Shown: positions 45,077 through 57,930 of the stretch, in pieces
How positions within the stretch are numbered: position 1 is the stretch's first letter
How the letters are laid out: the number at the start of each line of letters is the position of its first letter
From: Lonicera japonica
Lineage: Eukaryota; Streptophyta; Magnoliopsida; Dipsacales; Caprifoliaceae
Length of the DNA: 64,000 nucleotides
Direction: 5' to 3'
Assembly: GCA_021464415.1 (NCBI GenBank)
Contig: CM038471.1
Location: forward strand, 31,655,234-31,719,233
Made by a program: the position numbers and the translations under genes
The notes under the pieces: model-generated
Seen by the model: the letters and a program-made list of their open reading frames with translations, nothing else
Databases searched by the model: none
What the model was told of the DNA's origin: nothing

Positions 45077-48000
45077 TCAAACATTCGGTAGCAAAAGGGG
45101 GTTCATTTGTTCAACTGGATTCTCCTCGATGGTTGACGTACATTCATCCTCTTCTTCTTCTGGGTCATCGTACTTAATTTTGAAGCCGCACTCCTTTACC
45201 TCAGAATGATTATCATCACAATCAAATGTAATAATAATTTCATCTCCGGCCTCCAATTGATTCCCAAACTTCCATCGGCTAACCCACCCCACATATTCAT
45301 TATTAAGTGGAAAGTAGCGGGAGGGGTGTACCCAGGCTAAATCCTTTGTCTTATTCTTGATTTCAACTGATGATGCCCATTTTACGTTTCTATTGAAATA
45401 ATCCGTTGCCTCATACTTACACCACGCAATCAAGCATTGGATTCTATGAGTAGGACACGAAGGCATGGTAAAGCATATTGATGATGAACCCTCACACTTA
45501 TCACTTGTAAATGTTGGATATAGGCTAATTAAATGATGCTCAAATGTTACCTGCACTAGATGAATCATAATGTTAATTGTTGAGTACATGCCTGAAGGCA
45601 AGGTATTATTAATTTATACACATTTTGTATATATACAGAGAGGGGAGTGGCCACCTGGGTATTCTCTTTCCTTTCGCGACTCTTATTGACTATTGTTGAA
45701 GCTGTATAACTAATTTTTGTTTTGTCTTCTTTCTTGAAACAGTCTTGTAGTTCTACCGATTTATAATAATCACCTAAGCAGATGTCAACCCTCCCAAGCA
45801 AATACCTTAACATTTCTGTCGGTAAACCATTAAGCTCAAGTAATTGGAGCCTAGGACAATTAAATATAAGCAGATAGCCTAGCCTGCTAAGGTTTCTAAT
45901 GCAATTCGGTAGTCTACGAAATGGATTAATGCTCAAGTCCAAGACATGTAATGACGGTAAATTACCGAAATTTTTAGGGAATGCATCATCGGATAGATTG
46001 CACCTGGACAATCTTAATAATCTCAAAGAACATGGTAAGGAAGCCCATAAAGTTTGTGGACCTTTCCTTGGAGTTGGCACCATTGACCAAACAATTCGTT
46101 GCCACCATTTAACCTCCCCGCTGCTAGTGCACAACGTGTTTATGACAAGTCCATCAGCATTATGCACTTCTAATGACTGCATATTTCTCATCTCACTTGG
46201 CAACTCACCAATATTGCAACCTGAGATTATTAGAGTCTTCAAAGATCCTAGCTTGCCAATGTTTCTTGGAAGCTTCCTTAAAGTTCTGCAATCTTGTAGA
46301 TTAAGTAAATCAAGCATCTCGAGGTTACCGATGGATTCACAAACCTTCACCAAACTCACACAACCTTTGAGGATTAATTTCTCAAGGTTGGGGAGTCCTA
46401 CGAAGTTAGGGGTTATTTCCAACCATCTAGAATAACTCAAATCAAGAATCTTCAATGATCCAAGAAACTGGAGGGAATGAAAAAGGACTATTATATCTAT
46501 TTATACTTAAATCATCACTATAAATTTAGAAAAGAAGAAAAACAAACAAATAAATATCATACCGGGGCTTCCATCCAAACTTGTTTTAATCTACTGTGAC
46601 TCAAGTCAAGAGCAACCAATTTCTTTAAGGGCAATTCAACCGGAAGAGATTTTAACGGAAATCCATGCCAAGACAACCATACTAATCTTTTCGGGAAATT
46701 GTCAAAGCTTCCCGCAAGTTGTATATAATTGAGCTTGAGTAGCCTTAGCTTTCTCATACTTTTAAATGCATCGGTTCTCAAGTATACATCATTTATACTT
46801 GTTATAGGTGTGCTTACTGATTGCCCATAATTGAAGTTAAGAAAACTTCGCTTTAATGATCTGGCATGCACCGATAATATTGATTTGTCACGAAATTCCT
46901 CATAGTTGCATTTTTTTCCATGATTGCCAGCTTCCTTCAATATTTGCATATCAAGGGTAAGGCCTTCAACTACTTCAGTTCCCTGTTTAGATAACAACAT
47001 GAGAAAATAGGATCAGTTGTTAGAAGGTACGCAAACTAAGAAACACATATAAATGATATATTTCTTACTGTCTCATATTCCAATACATCGAAAGCATCCT
47101 GATGACGCCATAGTCTACTACGTTCTCCTGCCTCGCGTGATTCTTCCTGAATAATTTCATGTCCCATATCTTGAATCAATCGATGCATCGTCAACACCAT
47201 ATCAAGATCATTTGTTAAGAGACAACGATCTTTTAAATTTTGAATTCGAATCTTTACAAGAGGATCCCCTTTCTCTAGTATTTTGATTGTGTAATCTTCA
47301 TCGATTCCAACAAAGAAGCATGCAATATCTAGGAATAAACTTTTATCATTGACATCTTGTAAAGAGTCATAACTGATTTTAAGTCTCCCCAAGATTTCCC
47401 TCTGAGGTATAGATTCTAATTTTACTAATTCGGGGACCCATTCATCTTTTCTTTTCCGAGACAAAGAATTACCTATAACTTTAAGAGCTAACGGGAGCCC
47501 TTCACAAATTTGTACTACCCTTTTTGTGTGCTCTGTGTAACTTTCTGGTGGAAAATCTTCTTTAAAGGCATTGAGACTGAAGAACTTAATCGATTCACCT
47601 TGGCCTAATTTCTCAATCCTAAGCATCTGATGAGGTTGTAGCATCTTTTCATGCCTAGTAGTTATGATGACTTTACTTCCTCGAGAAAGCCAATCTGGCC
47701 TCCCAAGTATGTTGTATAGTGGATCCACCTCTTCCACATCATCAAGAACGAGAAAAACCCTTTTAGGAAATACAATATTTCTGATATGAGCGAGTCCTAC
47801 ATGATCATTATGTATCTCTCCATGTTCCCTCTTGGAAATATCTGATAGAAGCTGTCTTTGTAAGAGAAGTGAACCATTAGGTTGTTTTGAGACGTCCCCA
47901 ATGTTTGCGAGAAAGCTGCTACCATCAAAACTATCAAAGTTTTTATTATAGACAATTTTTGCAATAGTGGTTTTTCCAATGCCGCCCATCCCACTAATAG

Positions 48001-49402
48001 CACGCACTTTATCTTCATTTGACCCATCTTGCAACCACATGTTTATATTTTTGACTTGAGAATCTATCCCAATTATATATGGATCAACGTGTAAGGGTGT
48101 GCAACTCACATTAACTCTAATATCTTTAATAATTTTGCGGATAAACTTGGATTCATGCCTACAAATACAATCGAATTGAATAAGAATGGTAGATAATTAG
48201 ATATATTGAGACTATAATTAAAACACAAAATCTTGCAGAAGTGACAATAATAAAAACAAAAATAATAATAGAATGGTATTATCCCGAATCAAGACTTAAG
48301 TTCCTTTTTCATATTTGCTCATGTCCATTAATTAGGTTTGATATCATGTATTTTCTTAAAATTTTTAAAAGTCCAATATCTAGGAATGACGGAACTTTTA
48401 GGGAAGGCAAACCAGCAGAATCTTCATTATAACAGACTTCCTGATGGAGCTACTTGATTTAGGACGTACAGATTGGGATATAACGTAACCCTGATTCTTT
48501 ACTAAATTAGTAATGAATTGGGAGCAAGATTGTTAAAATGCTTAATTTGACTTGGCGTGGAACTAGTCCTGGTGTGCTTAATGTCCCTAATCTTTTTATG
48601 TATTGCGCACTAGGTCGCACGCACATTCAAACATGGACACTCTCTCCATCGCACTCTGTTAAAATTTCGAAACATTTAAACTTGAATATGTTTAATGTCA
48701 GCTCTCCAGTACTTTCACCTGTGTACTATGTTAGGGTTCGGTTAGCTAATTAATAGCATAATTGAGAATAAGCAAATTAGCCATAAAAATTCATGTACCC
48801 CTCAAATTAAGGATAAAAACGTAGTATGTGGAATGCTATATATAATGATGAATTGAATAGTGAGGAACTTATGTGTACCCATCAACTTGGTGGTCTTTCA
48901 TGTGCAGTCCAATCAAGTCAGCAACTTCTGTAAGTGCTGATCTCCACCCTTGTATTTTTTCCTTCCATTTTCCTTTTCCTTCTGAATCCGTTTCTTCCTC
49001 GCATTGCTTTTCATATTTTGCAAATGCGTCTGCTGTCCTACCTGTTTGCTTCCGAACTTCGGATGGTTCCACATGGTAGAAGACAGGTAAAACAACATGC
49101 CCAGAGGTTCTCCTTTGTCTGAGAATCATCACTAGTTCATCAAGGCACCACGTGGAAGACGCGTAGTTCTCTGAGAAGACAATGATTGAACTCTTTGACT
49201 GAGGGATCACATTTTCTAATTCTGACTTTAGATATTCACCCTTCTGCATCTCGTCGTCGTCTCTAAACGTGCGGAATCCGTGTTGGACTAGAGCTGTATA
49301 AAGGTGATCAGTAAATGTATAACGAGTGTCTTCACCTCTAAAGCTCAGAAACACATCATAAGGAGTTGAAGAAGTGGTTTCATGGGATCTTACGACGACC
49401 AT
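45077..49402 (-). CDS. TIR-NBS-LRR (TNL) immune receptor with C-JID domain, 5 exons, ~1106 aa
   Basis: Exons (minus): 49402-48879, 48158-47069, 46982-46563, 46467-45655, 45550-45077. All junctions are GT-AG and phase-consistent (exon 1 ends phase 2, the others phase 0). The start is ATG 49402, because the TIR begins right after it and the longer frame upstream is not TIR-like. TIR (about 12-165): YDVFLSFRGEDTR, SKSSIIVFSENYASSTWCLDEL. NB-ARC (about 190-500): P-loop GMGGIGKTT, kinase-2 VFLVLDDVEEVD, GSKVIITTR, GLPLALKVIG, MHD position MHRLIQDMG. LRRs follow in exons 3-4, ending near residue 949. The last exon is a C-JID jelly-roll domain (SSSICFTMPS, IKNKTKDLAW, WKFGNQLEAGDE, VKECGFKI). TNLs sense pathogen effectors, and their TIR domains cleave NAD+ to trigger immunity. 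No break seen, so it is probably functional. Confidence 0.88.
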
Positions 49403-50082
49403 TATATTATCTGCATAAAGATAGATTCTGGTAATGAAATGAAATGATGGAGCACCAAACCTTAACTTGAAGCAATTATCTATTTCAGAGAAGATGTAAA
49501 ATTTTGGTTGTGAATAATGATCGAAGATAATTAATTGAGTCATTGAAGAAAAAGGGAGATTATATGGTGGAAGACATGGACAATGTGCGAAGAAAAAAGG
49601 GGATCACTTGCAAACCATGCTTCCAGGTAATTTCTTGAACTTGAAAACCATGCTTCTGGGAACTTTCTTGGACAATGGGTGGTTGTTTAAAATTTTCCCT
49701 TTTAGCTGTGAACGTAACAAAATAATTGTGATGAGTTATTCATCACAGAGACGTATTATAGATAAATTATCCGTGGCTAATAATTTTTTGTTTGTCCATA
49801 TTAGTAAAAGCAATTATCTATTTGCTAAAATATAGTATTGCTTTGAAAAGTTTTATTGTATTCTTGTAAAGTTATACATTACTTTATTGGGTGGGATAAT
49901 CAAAGTCCATGAAGTCTTCCAGCAAAAATCAAAAAGTTGGAAAAAAGAGGTGATAAGGAAGACATGGACAATACGTGAAGAAATTTCTTGGACTTGCAAA
50001 CCATCCTTCCGGATAATTTCTTGGCAAATGGGTGGTGGTTAAATTTTCCCCTTCAATTTTTGAGAAAGGGAAAAAAAAAATA
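49403..50082 (-). promoter_or_regulatory. TNL upstream region with a partial direct duplication
   Basis: Blocks repeat about 380 bp apart: GGAAGACATGGACAAT (49568 and 49955), GCAAACCAT-CTTCC-G-TAATTTCTTG (about 49611 and 49996) and ATGGGTGGT-GTT-AAATTTTCCC (about 49675 and 50028). The proximal copy is also shared with the flank of the broken TNL at 9.3-9.4 kb. No core promoter element placed with confidence. Confidence 0.5.
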
Positions 50083-51238
50083 TGGTTATTTGGGTTTTAG
50101 CTGCATTTAGTTTTCATAATAAAATTTATTACCCACTTTTATTTTTTCTTAGGCTTTGGCCCGCCAAATGGATGGAACCACTAAGTCAAAGGTCAATTTG
50201 TTAACCAAGTTACATTATTTTCCAAAACTACCCAAAATACCCCTATAATAATTTTGTATTGGTTTGGTTTTTATATTGGGTTGTGGCTTAAAAAAAATGA
50301 TTTAGGCCCAAGCGAGTATTCAAAAAAAAAGAAGAGAAAAAGGAGAGAGAAAGATAGAGAGAGAGATTAAAAATAATTAGTGCACCAAATTAAACCGTAA
50401 AATATAATAATTTTGCCATCTCACCTTAAGTTTTATTTTTCTTTTTTTTTATTCGCATTGTCAATTAAATTTTTTATTTAATTTGGTACATAATCAATAC
50501 ATTAATTTATATTGTAGTGAATTCATCAAGAGTTAACTTTATTATCCTCGAATTGTGCATATTATCTTTTAACTTTCTTAAAGTTTAATGTTTGCATTTT
50601 TTTTCTTATTTAAATAGCTGCAGATTTTCAAATATGTTTACATAACTTTTAAAATTTGAAAATTTATTAAGTTGTTACAAATCCTAATGTATATCTATAT
50701 TGCAAAGTAAATACCCAAATAATAAGAAAAATAGTGTAAGGCACAAACCCATTAAAATGACTTATTTAACATTTGAAGGAAATTATTAATTTTTGACTTT
50801 CTGTTAAGAATAAGATGAATTTAATGTGATATAATTCGATACATTGATTGTCTACAAAAATAAAGTTCTTAATCAATGTTGGATTACCCGAAACGGAGAA
50901 CAAACTTAACGTGAGATGAAATGATTATTATTTTTCACATTTTAATTTGGTGCACTAATTATTTTAAATATTTTCTCTATCCCTTCATTTTTTAATGCAT
51001 GCTCTGGTCTTACAAAACCAATTTTTTTCAAGAGAAAATCCACTAAGGAAGCTAAATCAACACAAAATCAACGTGAATGATATTTTTGGTAATTTTGCAA
51101 TAAATATAACTTCATTAATGGTTTGACCCTTTGACTTAATGGTTTCATCTGTTTTGTGGACCAAAGGCCAAGAAACAACAAAAGTGGGTACTAAACTTTA
51201 TTATGAAAACTAAATGGGGGCTGAAACCCAAATAACCC
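50083..51238. mobile_element. Short non-autonomous MULE with the same termini as 13321-42848
   Basis: Left end TGGTTATTTGGGTTTTAG and right end CTGAAACCCAAATAACCC, with inverted similarity extending ~150 bp (ACCCACTTTTATT, CTAAGTCAAAGG, their mirrors at 51110-51200). The interior is AT-rich and non-coding. Flanks are A-rich on both sides, so a TSD cannot be judged. It inserted directly upstream of the TNL 5' region. Confidence 0.7.
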
Positions 51239-51879
51239 AGAAAAAGAAGAAGAAGGTACTAATACTGCTGTCTGCTATCACTCCTCTTTTAACAAGGGAG
51301 CTATTATTTATACCCATCAAATGTGTCACAAACACTCCATTCCAAAATTTAATTGAAAACGCATCTAAACTTTCTCCTTTATTTATCACAAACACCCTCC
51401 TCCATTACCCGATGTTAGGCAAATGCTTAGTAGTGAGAACCTGCGTTCTCGATGCTTAAGTCCTCGTGGGCGGCGATTCCGTTTTGCTTTAAAAATCGGT
51501 TTTGAAAAGAATGAAAGTCACTAGTTTGTTTTACTAAACAAACAGAAGGTTTGTGTCAAAGAGACATATTTATGAACTAAATATCTTCTCATACACAATA
51601 TATGTGAAACTAGTTAATTCGAAGGTTTGGGGATTAAGTTACGAATTGGGAAAGTGTCACTTAAAAAAAATGATTTTTTAGGACCAAACTATAAGGAACG
51701 GCCGCTTTTTGGGGGTGCCAAATGATAGTATATGGGACGACCAAGTGTTAACGGTGCCAAATATATATTTTTTTTGGTGGCTTAAATCCCGCCCAAAATA
51801 TTTCCGCGTTCCCAAAAAAATAACCTAACAAAACTACGTAGTTTTTTCAGTTTTAACCTAAATGGTATAATAAAGTTTT

Positions 51880-52330
51880 GGAGAACCCCTTAAATCATTC
51901 ATACGTTCTCTTCTCCCAAACCCCTCAATCCCTTTTCTCAAACCCCACCACCACTGACCCACGGTAGTTCACCTTCCACACCAGTTCTCCACCGATTGAA
52001 TTGACGACACTCTACCCCTTTGGAAGATCGATGGCAGGAGAGAAGGATTCGACAGATTGAGATATCCCTTCCCCTCTTTCAAGATCAGATCGAGAGTTCT
52101 AACAGAACGAGCATTCGCTATACTCCTTCTTCCCTCTTCAAGCCGTCGAATACGCTGGCTCTAGTATTTTAGTCGTTTTCGCTCTAAATCAAATCGTTCA
52201 ATCATTCTCTCAGATTCTTACACAATCAGTTCTCCACCACCGCCACTATCTCGCCACCGCTGGCTCCTCTATTTGAATCTTGTTATTTCTAATCTCTCAG
52301 ATTCAACCATTTCCTCAGGTAATTTCTTAA
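51880..52330 (+). other. Possible 5' exon/UTR region in the CACTA element
   Basis: A C-rich, ACC/CCA-containing stretch ends in a plausible splice donor (CCTCAG-GTAATTTC at about 52315). It would be the leader of the plus-strand gene whose coding remnant is at 53855. No protein can be assigned. Confidence 0.3.
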
Positions 52331-53854
52331 TTTCAGACCCATCTTAAACATACAGTTTTTCCCCTTTTTGTGATATTTTTTGTTTTGATTTAAATTTGCT
52401 AATTTTGTTGTTGACATTGGGAAAAATTGCGACTCCAATTAAAGTGAACTGGAGGTTTGTGAACAGGGCTATATTTATTTTCTAAGTTCCATCTTTGTTA
52501 TCCAACTAACAAAATTTATCATCTCACGCTGATACCATACAGTTTCATCACATTGGATTGGACCTTTTGGTGTAGTTTATATAATAAGACCCATATGTTT
52601 GATTTAATTAAAGTCAAGTAGTTTGATGGGTTGGATACAAGCTGTTCAGTTTTAATGTTTAAATTTTGAAATTTTCAGTTTTTAAAATTAAAAATAAAAT
52701 AAAATTGTCAACTTAAAACTGAAAATTTGTTTACTTTTGCTATATATATACAGCCATGATCCTATCTAAAATAATTATCTTTTACATTTTCTCCTTAGAG
52801 TGTAAAAAGAAAGCTTTGTTGAATCCTATTAAGCATTTCCCCCGTGTAAATTAATAAAAATTGAGGGCTAATTGCTTTAAGGGCAGTGTATAAACACGCC
52901 TCAAAAGCTTAATAAATTTTTGTTTCTTCAACTATTTTCGTACACTTAGAACGTACGTATATGGTGTAAGACATTAATAATCTGGTTACTCGATTAGTTC
53001 TCATTGAGGAGTCAGTGATTGTTCGACTCTTATGTGACTTGGATAGTTTGGTTTTCCTGTGTGTATGGTCTTGCTTAGTGCTTGTGATTCATGAAGTGCA
53101 AATAACAAATAAACTTTCTAAATTTCCTGCAAGAATCGTTCATAAAAATTTAATTAAGTAGATTATACACTCAACTAATGTGAATTAGGCCGAATCAAGT
53201 GTAATTTGGACTCCGTACCATTTTCAAGAATCCTTAACTCATGCATGAAATATAGCCCAATTTGGTGGATTATTCGATCCAGTGCAATGAAATAAACTTA
53301 ACCTTCATTCAAAGTTTCATAAAGGAACTATGAATAAACTCATTATTAGTCTATTGTATCTCTTTAGATAGCATAAGGACTATTCGATATTTTGTCACTG
53401 TCCTTCAGATCCCAATCCCATAGTTTGGAAAAGTGCTAAACAAATGCAGGGTGTAATGGGCTTGTATGATTTTCAACCTTTTCTCTATCACATGTGTGTG
53501 GAAAATATTAATACTTTTCTTTCCAATTGTTTAAAACAAGGCCCGTGTATCTTACATGTGCTACCTGCTTTAGGATGATATATCGGGATTTTTTTTATTT
53601 ATTTATTCATTTATTTTTAACTTCCTCTGTTTTCGCTTTTGGTTTAGTATCCTATTCTTGTATTTTGTTTTATGTTGAAAGCAAATAAAGAGTTATATCT
53701 TTCTTAAACTTTATATCTGCTCACTAGCTTATCCTTACGGGTTTTTGAGTGGGTTAAGAATTCGCAAAGGGAATGGACTATTATCTATAGAGACTTTTGA
53801 ACTAACTTGTTAGACTGAGCAATGTTCTGAAAATCCCTAAGTGGAAGCCCGGTA

Positions 53855-54268
53855 GTGGGAGTGCACCTATGCAGCTATTTTTCGAAAGATCATATTACCA
53901 AGGAGAATATAAAAAAGAGGCTGGAAGACTATTCACCGGAGGAACAAAATGATTTAGAAGTAAGGAACAAGATATTTGAAGGGGTGGTAGGTCAAGACGG
54001 GCATGATTGGGCCTTGTGTATAGGTACCGGTATTAGGCCCGCTCCTAAGCGCACGAGAGTTTCATCTTCTTTAGATAAAAATTTAGAAGTCGAGATTGCT
54101 CAAATACGAGAAGAGGCAGAAGAGGAAAGAAACCGCCACAAAGAAGAGCTTAAACAAGTATTTAACAAAAGTAAGGAGTATGTGAATGAAATGTTGCGAC
54201 GAGCAGGACTCTCCATACCGGATGATGCTATTGACACTTCCATCCAACCATATGTACATACATTATGA
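53855..54268 (+). CDS. CACTA-associated protein fragment (plant transposase, Ptta/En/Spm-like), 137 aa
   Basis: The frame reads ITKENIKKRLEDYSPEEQ, then KIFEGVVGQDGHDWALCIGTGIRPAPKRTRV and a charged coiled-coil region (EVEIAQIREEAEEERNRHKEELKQ). It ends shortly after IPDDAIDTS. The GxDGHxx-xxGxGxxP pattern followed by a coiled coil matches the C-terminal part of the plant Ptta/En/Spm (tnpA-related) family. The N-terminal half is missing or lies in unrecognised upstream exons. The first ATG may not be the true start, since the preceding sequence reads like an intron. Probably a truncated accessory protein. Confidence 0.55.
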   Translation: MGVHLCSYFSKDHITKENIKKRLEDYSPEEQNDLEVRNKIFEGVVGQDGHDWALCIGTGIRPAPKRTRVSSSLDKNLEVEIAQIREEAEEERNRHKEELKQVFNKSKEYVNEMLRRAGLSIPDDAIDTSIQPYVHTL

Positions 54269-54424
54269 ATAAAAATTAGTTATATACTTGACATGCTTGT
54301 ATGAATATAGATTAATCATGACTTGACTTGAGTTACTCAATTTATCTAGGTATAGTGAGTTTAAGCCAATGTTCATATTAATAATTAGTATATATTAACA
54401 ATTAAAAATGCTATATTAGTTTAT

Positions 54425-54560
54425 TTTTATGAAGAGGACTAAGTCTCTCCTTTTTTACAACATATACCAAAAAACTCTCCCATCCTAGGTAAGACTCGAA
54501 TTTGGGTCTTTCGAATCCGGATATATGCCTTTACCACTAGGCAAACCCGTTTAGGGTATT
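54425..54560 (-). mobile_element. tRNA-derived SINE-like sequence
   Basis: On the minus strand GCCTAGTGGTAAAGGC (A-box-like) is followed ~30 nt later by CAAATTCGAGTC (B-box-like). Then comes GGATGGGAGAGTTTTTTGG and a tail rich in A and T. Spacing fits a pol III internal promoter. No clear TSD, and it could also be a tRNA pseudogene. Confidence 0.45.
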
Positions 54561-55209
54561 ATAGCTCATTTTACACTATTATGTGTGCCAATTGTATAAA
54601 CTATTTTTCTAAATGTCAACAGTTTAGATTCATATTCACGAGTTTATAATATACTTACTGATTGTATTTTAATTTGCTTGGCAGGATCACAATGGAGGGC
54701 ATCATTTTATAATCTCAACGGAAGATTAATCAAATATGATGATCATTTTCTATTAGGAAGATTCTTGAATGTTTTTATTTTAGTGTTATGACTTTTAGTG
54801 ATTATGCTTGCTTTGTTTTAATTTGTTTTAAAACATTTACGGATTATGTTTGCTTTATTTTAGAAACAAAAGTTTAGAGTTCTGTTTGCTTTGTTTAACT
54901 TTAAGACATTTGGAAATCGTGATTTTCTTCTTTAGACACGCAATTAACAGTTATGATTTTCTTTAATTATAAATTATATTTTGAAGTATTTGTTGTTTTA
55001 CTCTCATGTCAAGTTGAAATGGATAAATTTGTTGTATATTAATATAAAGTTAATATTACTTTCTATTGTAACAAATAACAAAGTAAATATCGTAACAGGA
55101 TATAAATTTGAGAAAAAAATATTTTCTATGCATATAACTTTTAAGGACGACCAGGCATATTATATAACTTTTTGGCACAGACAAACCGTGCCATATAGAA
55201 AATTGAAAT

Positions 55210-55500
55210 AAACTTACTATCTCTTTAAAGACGGGTATAGCCGTCCCAAATATTATAGGAACGGATGAGACCGTCCCTGTAAGCTGTCCCAAATATTATA
55301 GGGACAGATAAGGCCGTCCCTTATAAGCCATCCCAAATATTTTAAGGACGGATGAGGCCGTCCCATATAAGTCATCCCAACTATTATAAGGGACGGATGT
55401 GGTCGTCCCTTATATGTTTGCGCCAACCCAAACATTGGCGGGAAAATTTTGGCGCCAATATATTTGGAACGGCAAAAACCGTCCCTAATATCATTATTAG
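55210..55500. repeat. CACTA subterminal repeats
   Basis: At least six copies of a GGGACGG / CCGTCCC(T) motif in both orientations (about 55230-55490), with TTGGCGCCAA near 55450. The cluster continues at 56320-56545 after the solo LTR. Such motifs bind the CACTA TnpA-type protein in known elements. Confidence 0.75.
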
Positions 55501-56311
55501 TGATGGTGTCAAAATCTAGAAATAGATAATTAACCAATCAATAAGCGAATATCGGTGAATAAAAAATAAATGCGGCGCAATGATGAACACGTGATTTTTT
55601 TTAAGGTAGGTTCCCCCGGTAGCGCTTATGCTATTCCAGTGGTACGTCCTCCTTTTGTGTGTGCTTGCTTTGTATTAGCTCAAAGGCGATCAATTTGGGT
55701 GATAATACAAGCTATCAAATTTTCTCTCTCTCTATAATTTCCTTAATTCTATTTATAAGTATAGAATTAGGATTACAAATATTTCAACAGAATAAATAAT
55801 AAACTGTGTAGGAGAGAGAGTGTATAAGGGTTGTTGGTATTTTTTGGAGTATGAAAATAGAGAGTATAAGACCCTTCTATTTTTTGGGGGGTATGAAAAG
55901 AGAGGGTATAAGACCCTTCTATTTCTTCTCGAATTGGCTTGTATTTATATTGCCAATGGCTTTATATCTCTTGGAAGAGATAAATGGATCTTAAGAGAGA
56001 AAGAAGATATGTTTTTTGGTGTGTCTTGAATGAATGAATGAAGGGGGTATTTATAGGTAAATTTAGAATGGTAAAAAAGTAAATTTGATGAAGATGAGGG
56101 GCAAAAAGGTAATTTTACAAAGGTGAGTGGATGTAAGTGGAATTTGAGTGGAAGTTAATGGAGGTGAGTGGAATTTGAGTGGAGTTGAGTGGGATTTTAG
56201 TGGAGGGTAAAAATGAGATTTTACCGGGGGTAAAAATGGGATTTTACCGGAGGTAAAAAATGTTGAATTACCTTTGTAGGCCAATGGTAAAATTAGTATT
56301 TAACCCCATCA
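55501..56311. mobile_element. Solo LTR (811 bp), TSD ATTAG
   Basis: TGATGGTGTC ... AACCCCATCA with inverted TGATGG/CCATCA ends, flanked by ATTAG at 55496-55500 and 56312-56316. It lies within the CACTA subterminal region. It contains AGTATAAGACCCTTCTATTT twice (about 55852 and 55903) and GAGTGGAATTTGAGTGGA repeats at 56110-56195. Confidence 0.8.
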
Positions 56312-57769
56312 ATTAGTATCGGTAAAATTGCCCGTCCTTTAAAGTTTTCAATTTTGAGACTTTATGGAACGGAGAAAATTGTCGTCCCTTAAAGTCACTA
56401 AGGACGGGTATTGCTGTCCCTTAAGTTTTTGGGACGCCCACCAATTAGGACCCTCGTTCACCATCCCTAAAACCGTCCCAAAAAACTTTTAAGGACGGCT
56501 AACCTATTTTTTGGCACGGATGACGGCCGTCCTAAATAACCTTTGTTTTGTAGTGTGTTAGGCACCCAATTATCCCTTTCGGTCTCTTGAGTAGGATATG
56601 CACGTGTTATAATTCAGTTCTTGCACGCTATTGCTATTACTTTATAGCTTTTTATGCTTGCTTTAGAAACTGGGATTTTGGGGATGGAATGAAAACGATG
56701 TGTTTCCTAGTTCGCCCAAGATTTTGGAAATAAGTGTGTGTGATTTGAAAAAGAGAGTTTAATTATAGTAAATGTAGTGAAACAAGTGATTTTGTAAAGT
56801 ATTGTGCTTTTTAGAAACTAATTTGATGTGAAATCTTATATTCGATGTAATATGATGTGACTTGACCAATCGTGTACTATAGTCTATTAATTAAACTGGT
56901 ATATATAGCACTAATGCTCTCATAATCAAATATTTATCACATATACACTGGAATCTATGAATTAGATTTGATATATAGTGATTATCGATTATTTCATATA
57001 ATAATACCGTTAATTCGGAATTTTGGAAAAGTAAGAAAATAATAATACTATTTTGGAATTAGATTATGGTTTGTTATACGTCTTTGGTTTTGAAAAAAAC
57101 AATTTGAAAAGGGTGGCAATAATGCTAGAGAAAAAAACACTTTGCCAGAGCAAATTAACACTGGCTGGACAAAATTACCCCTGTGAGTGTGAGATACATT
57201 AGTCCAACACCCAGATTCATCTGCCCCTTTTTGCTCTCCCCCTCTCTATCAAGCATGATCCCAAAAGAGTACTATATCTCCCTCTCCCACTTTTTCTCTA
57301 GAATCTATTTGTTGCATCATCTTTCTCTTTAATTTTTTTTGCGCGATCTTTGATCTAAATCAAAGTTTCAATTAATTTCTCCTTTTTTCAGATAGTATGT
57401 CAATTTTTTAAATATTGAATAAAATAAAATTTGAATATTTTGCTGTATATTTATGTATTAATTAACTATCCAACTAGCTTATCTTTTTCTTCCTATTTTT
57501 TGTGCCTTTTGTCTTCCTCCATCCTCTTTCCCTCTCTTATTAGAGCATGAGTTCTGTAATGAAGTTCGATTTTGTCAAATAAAAGTCTTGCCAAAGAAAC
57601 AAAAATGGAAGCAGCAGATGCAAAAATTTCTTTAGAGTTGGTTGTTTGATCAAATAAATAGATTCAATAAGGTTGTGGGTAGTGAAGATTGAGCTGAAAT
57701 TGGGGTCTAGGTCGAGAGCTCATGTCAAGGGTGAAATTGAGGGATTCTTCTTGGCTTTTTTTACCTTAC

Positions 57770-57930
57770 ACATAACCCCCATCATCATCATCTCCTTCAT
57801 CTTCTTCCCCAAATTGATATCCTTCATTTCTAGGGTTCTTAAGCAAAAATTAGGGATTTTGTGATTGCTCAAAGTATGGCTCGATCCAGCGCTCAATACC
57901 TCGAAGATTCTGCTTATCTAAGGTGGGAAC
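57770..57930 (+). other. Possible captured gene 5' end (UTR plus first exon)
   Basis: A pyrimidine-rich UTR-like stretch leads to ATG 57876, which encodes MARSSAQYLEDSAYLR. A potential donor (AAG-GTGGGAAC) follows. The organisation looks like a genomic gene fragment picked up by a MULE. I do not recognise the parent gene. Confidence 0.35.

Larger units (their letters stand above)
51658..56555 (+). mobile_element. CACTA (En/Spm) element, non-autonomous, 4.9 kb, TSD TGT
   Basis: The right end on the minus strand reads CACTACAAAACAAAGGTTATTTAGGACGG. The left end reads CACTTAAAAAAAATGATTTTTTAGGAC, a CACTA terminus with its fifth base changed. The 3-bp TSD TGT is at 51655-51657 and 56556-56558. 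Removing it restores the LTR phrase AAGTGTTAGGCACCC. Subterminal GGGACGG/CCGTCCC repeats are dense near the right end. One 137-aa frame (53855-54268) resembles a CACTA accessory protein; no transposase (tnpD) is visible. Confidence 0.85.

Noticed and set aside
45899..46435. 178-aa plus-strand frame
   Set aside because: Antisense shadow of the TNL LRR exon.
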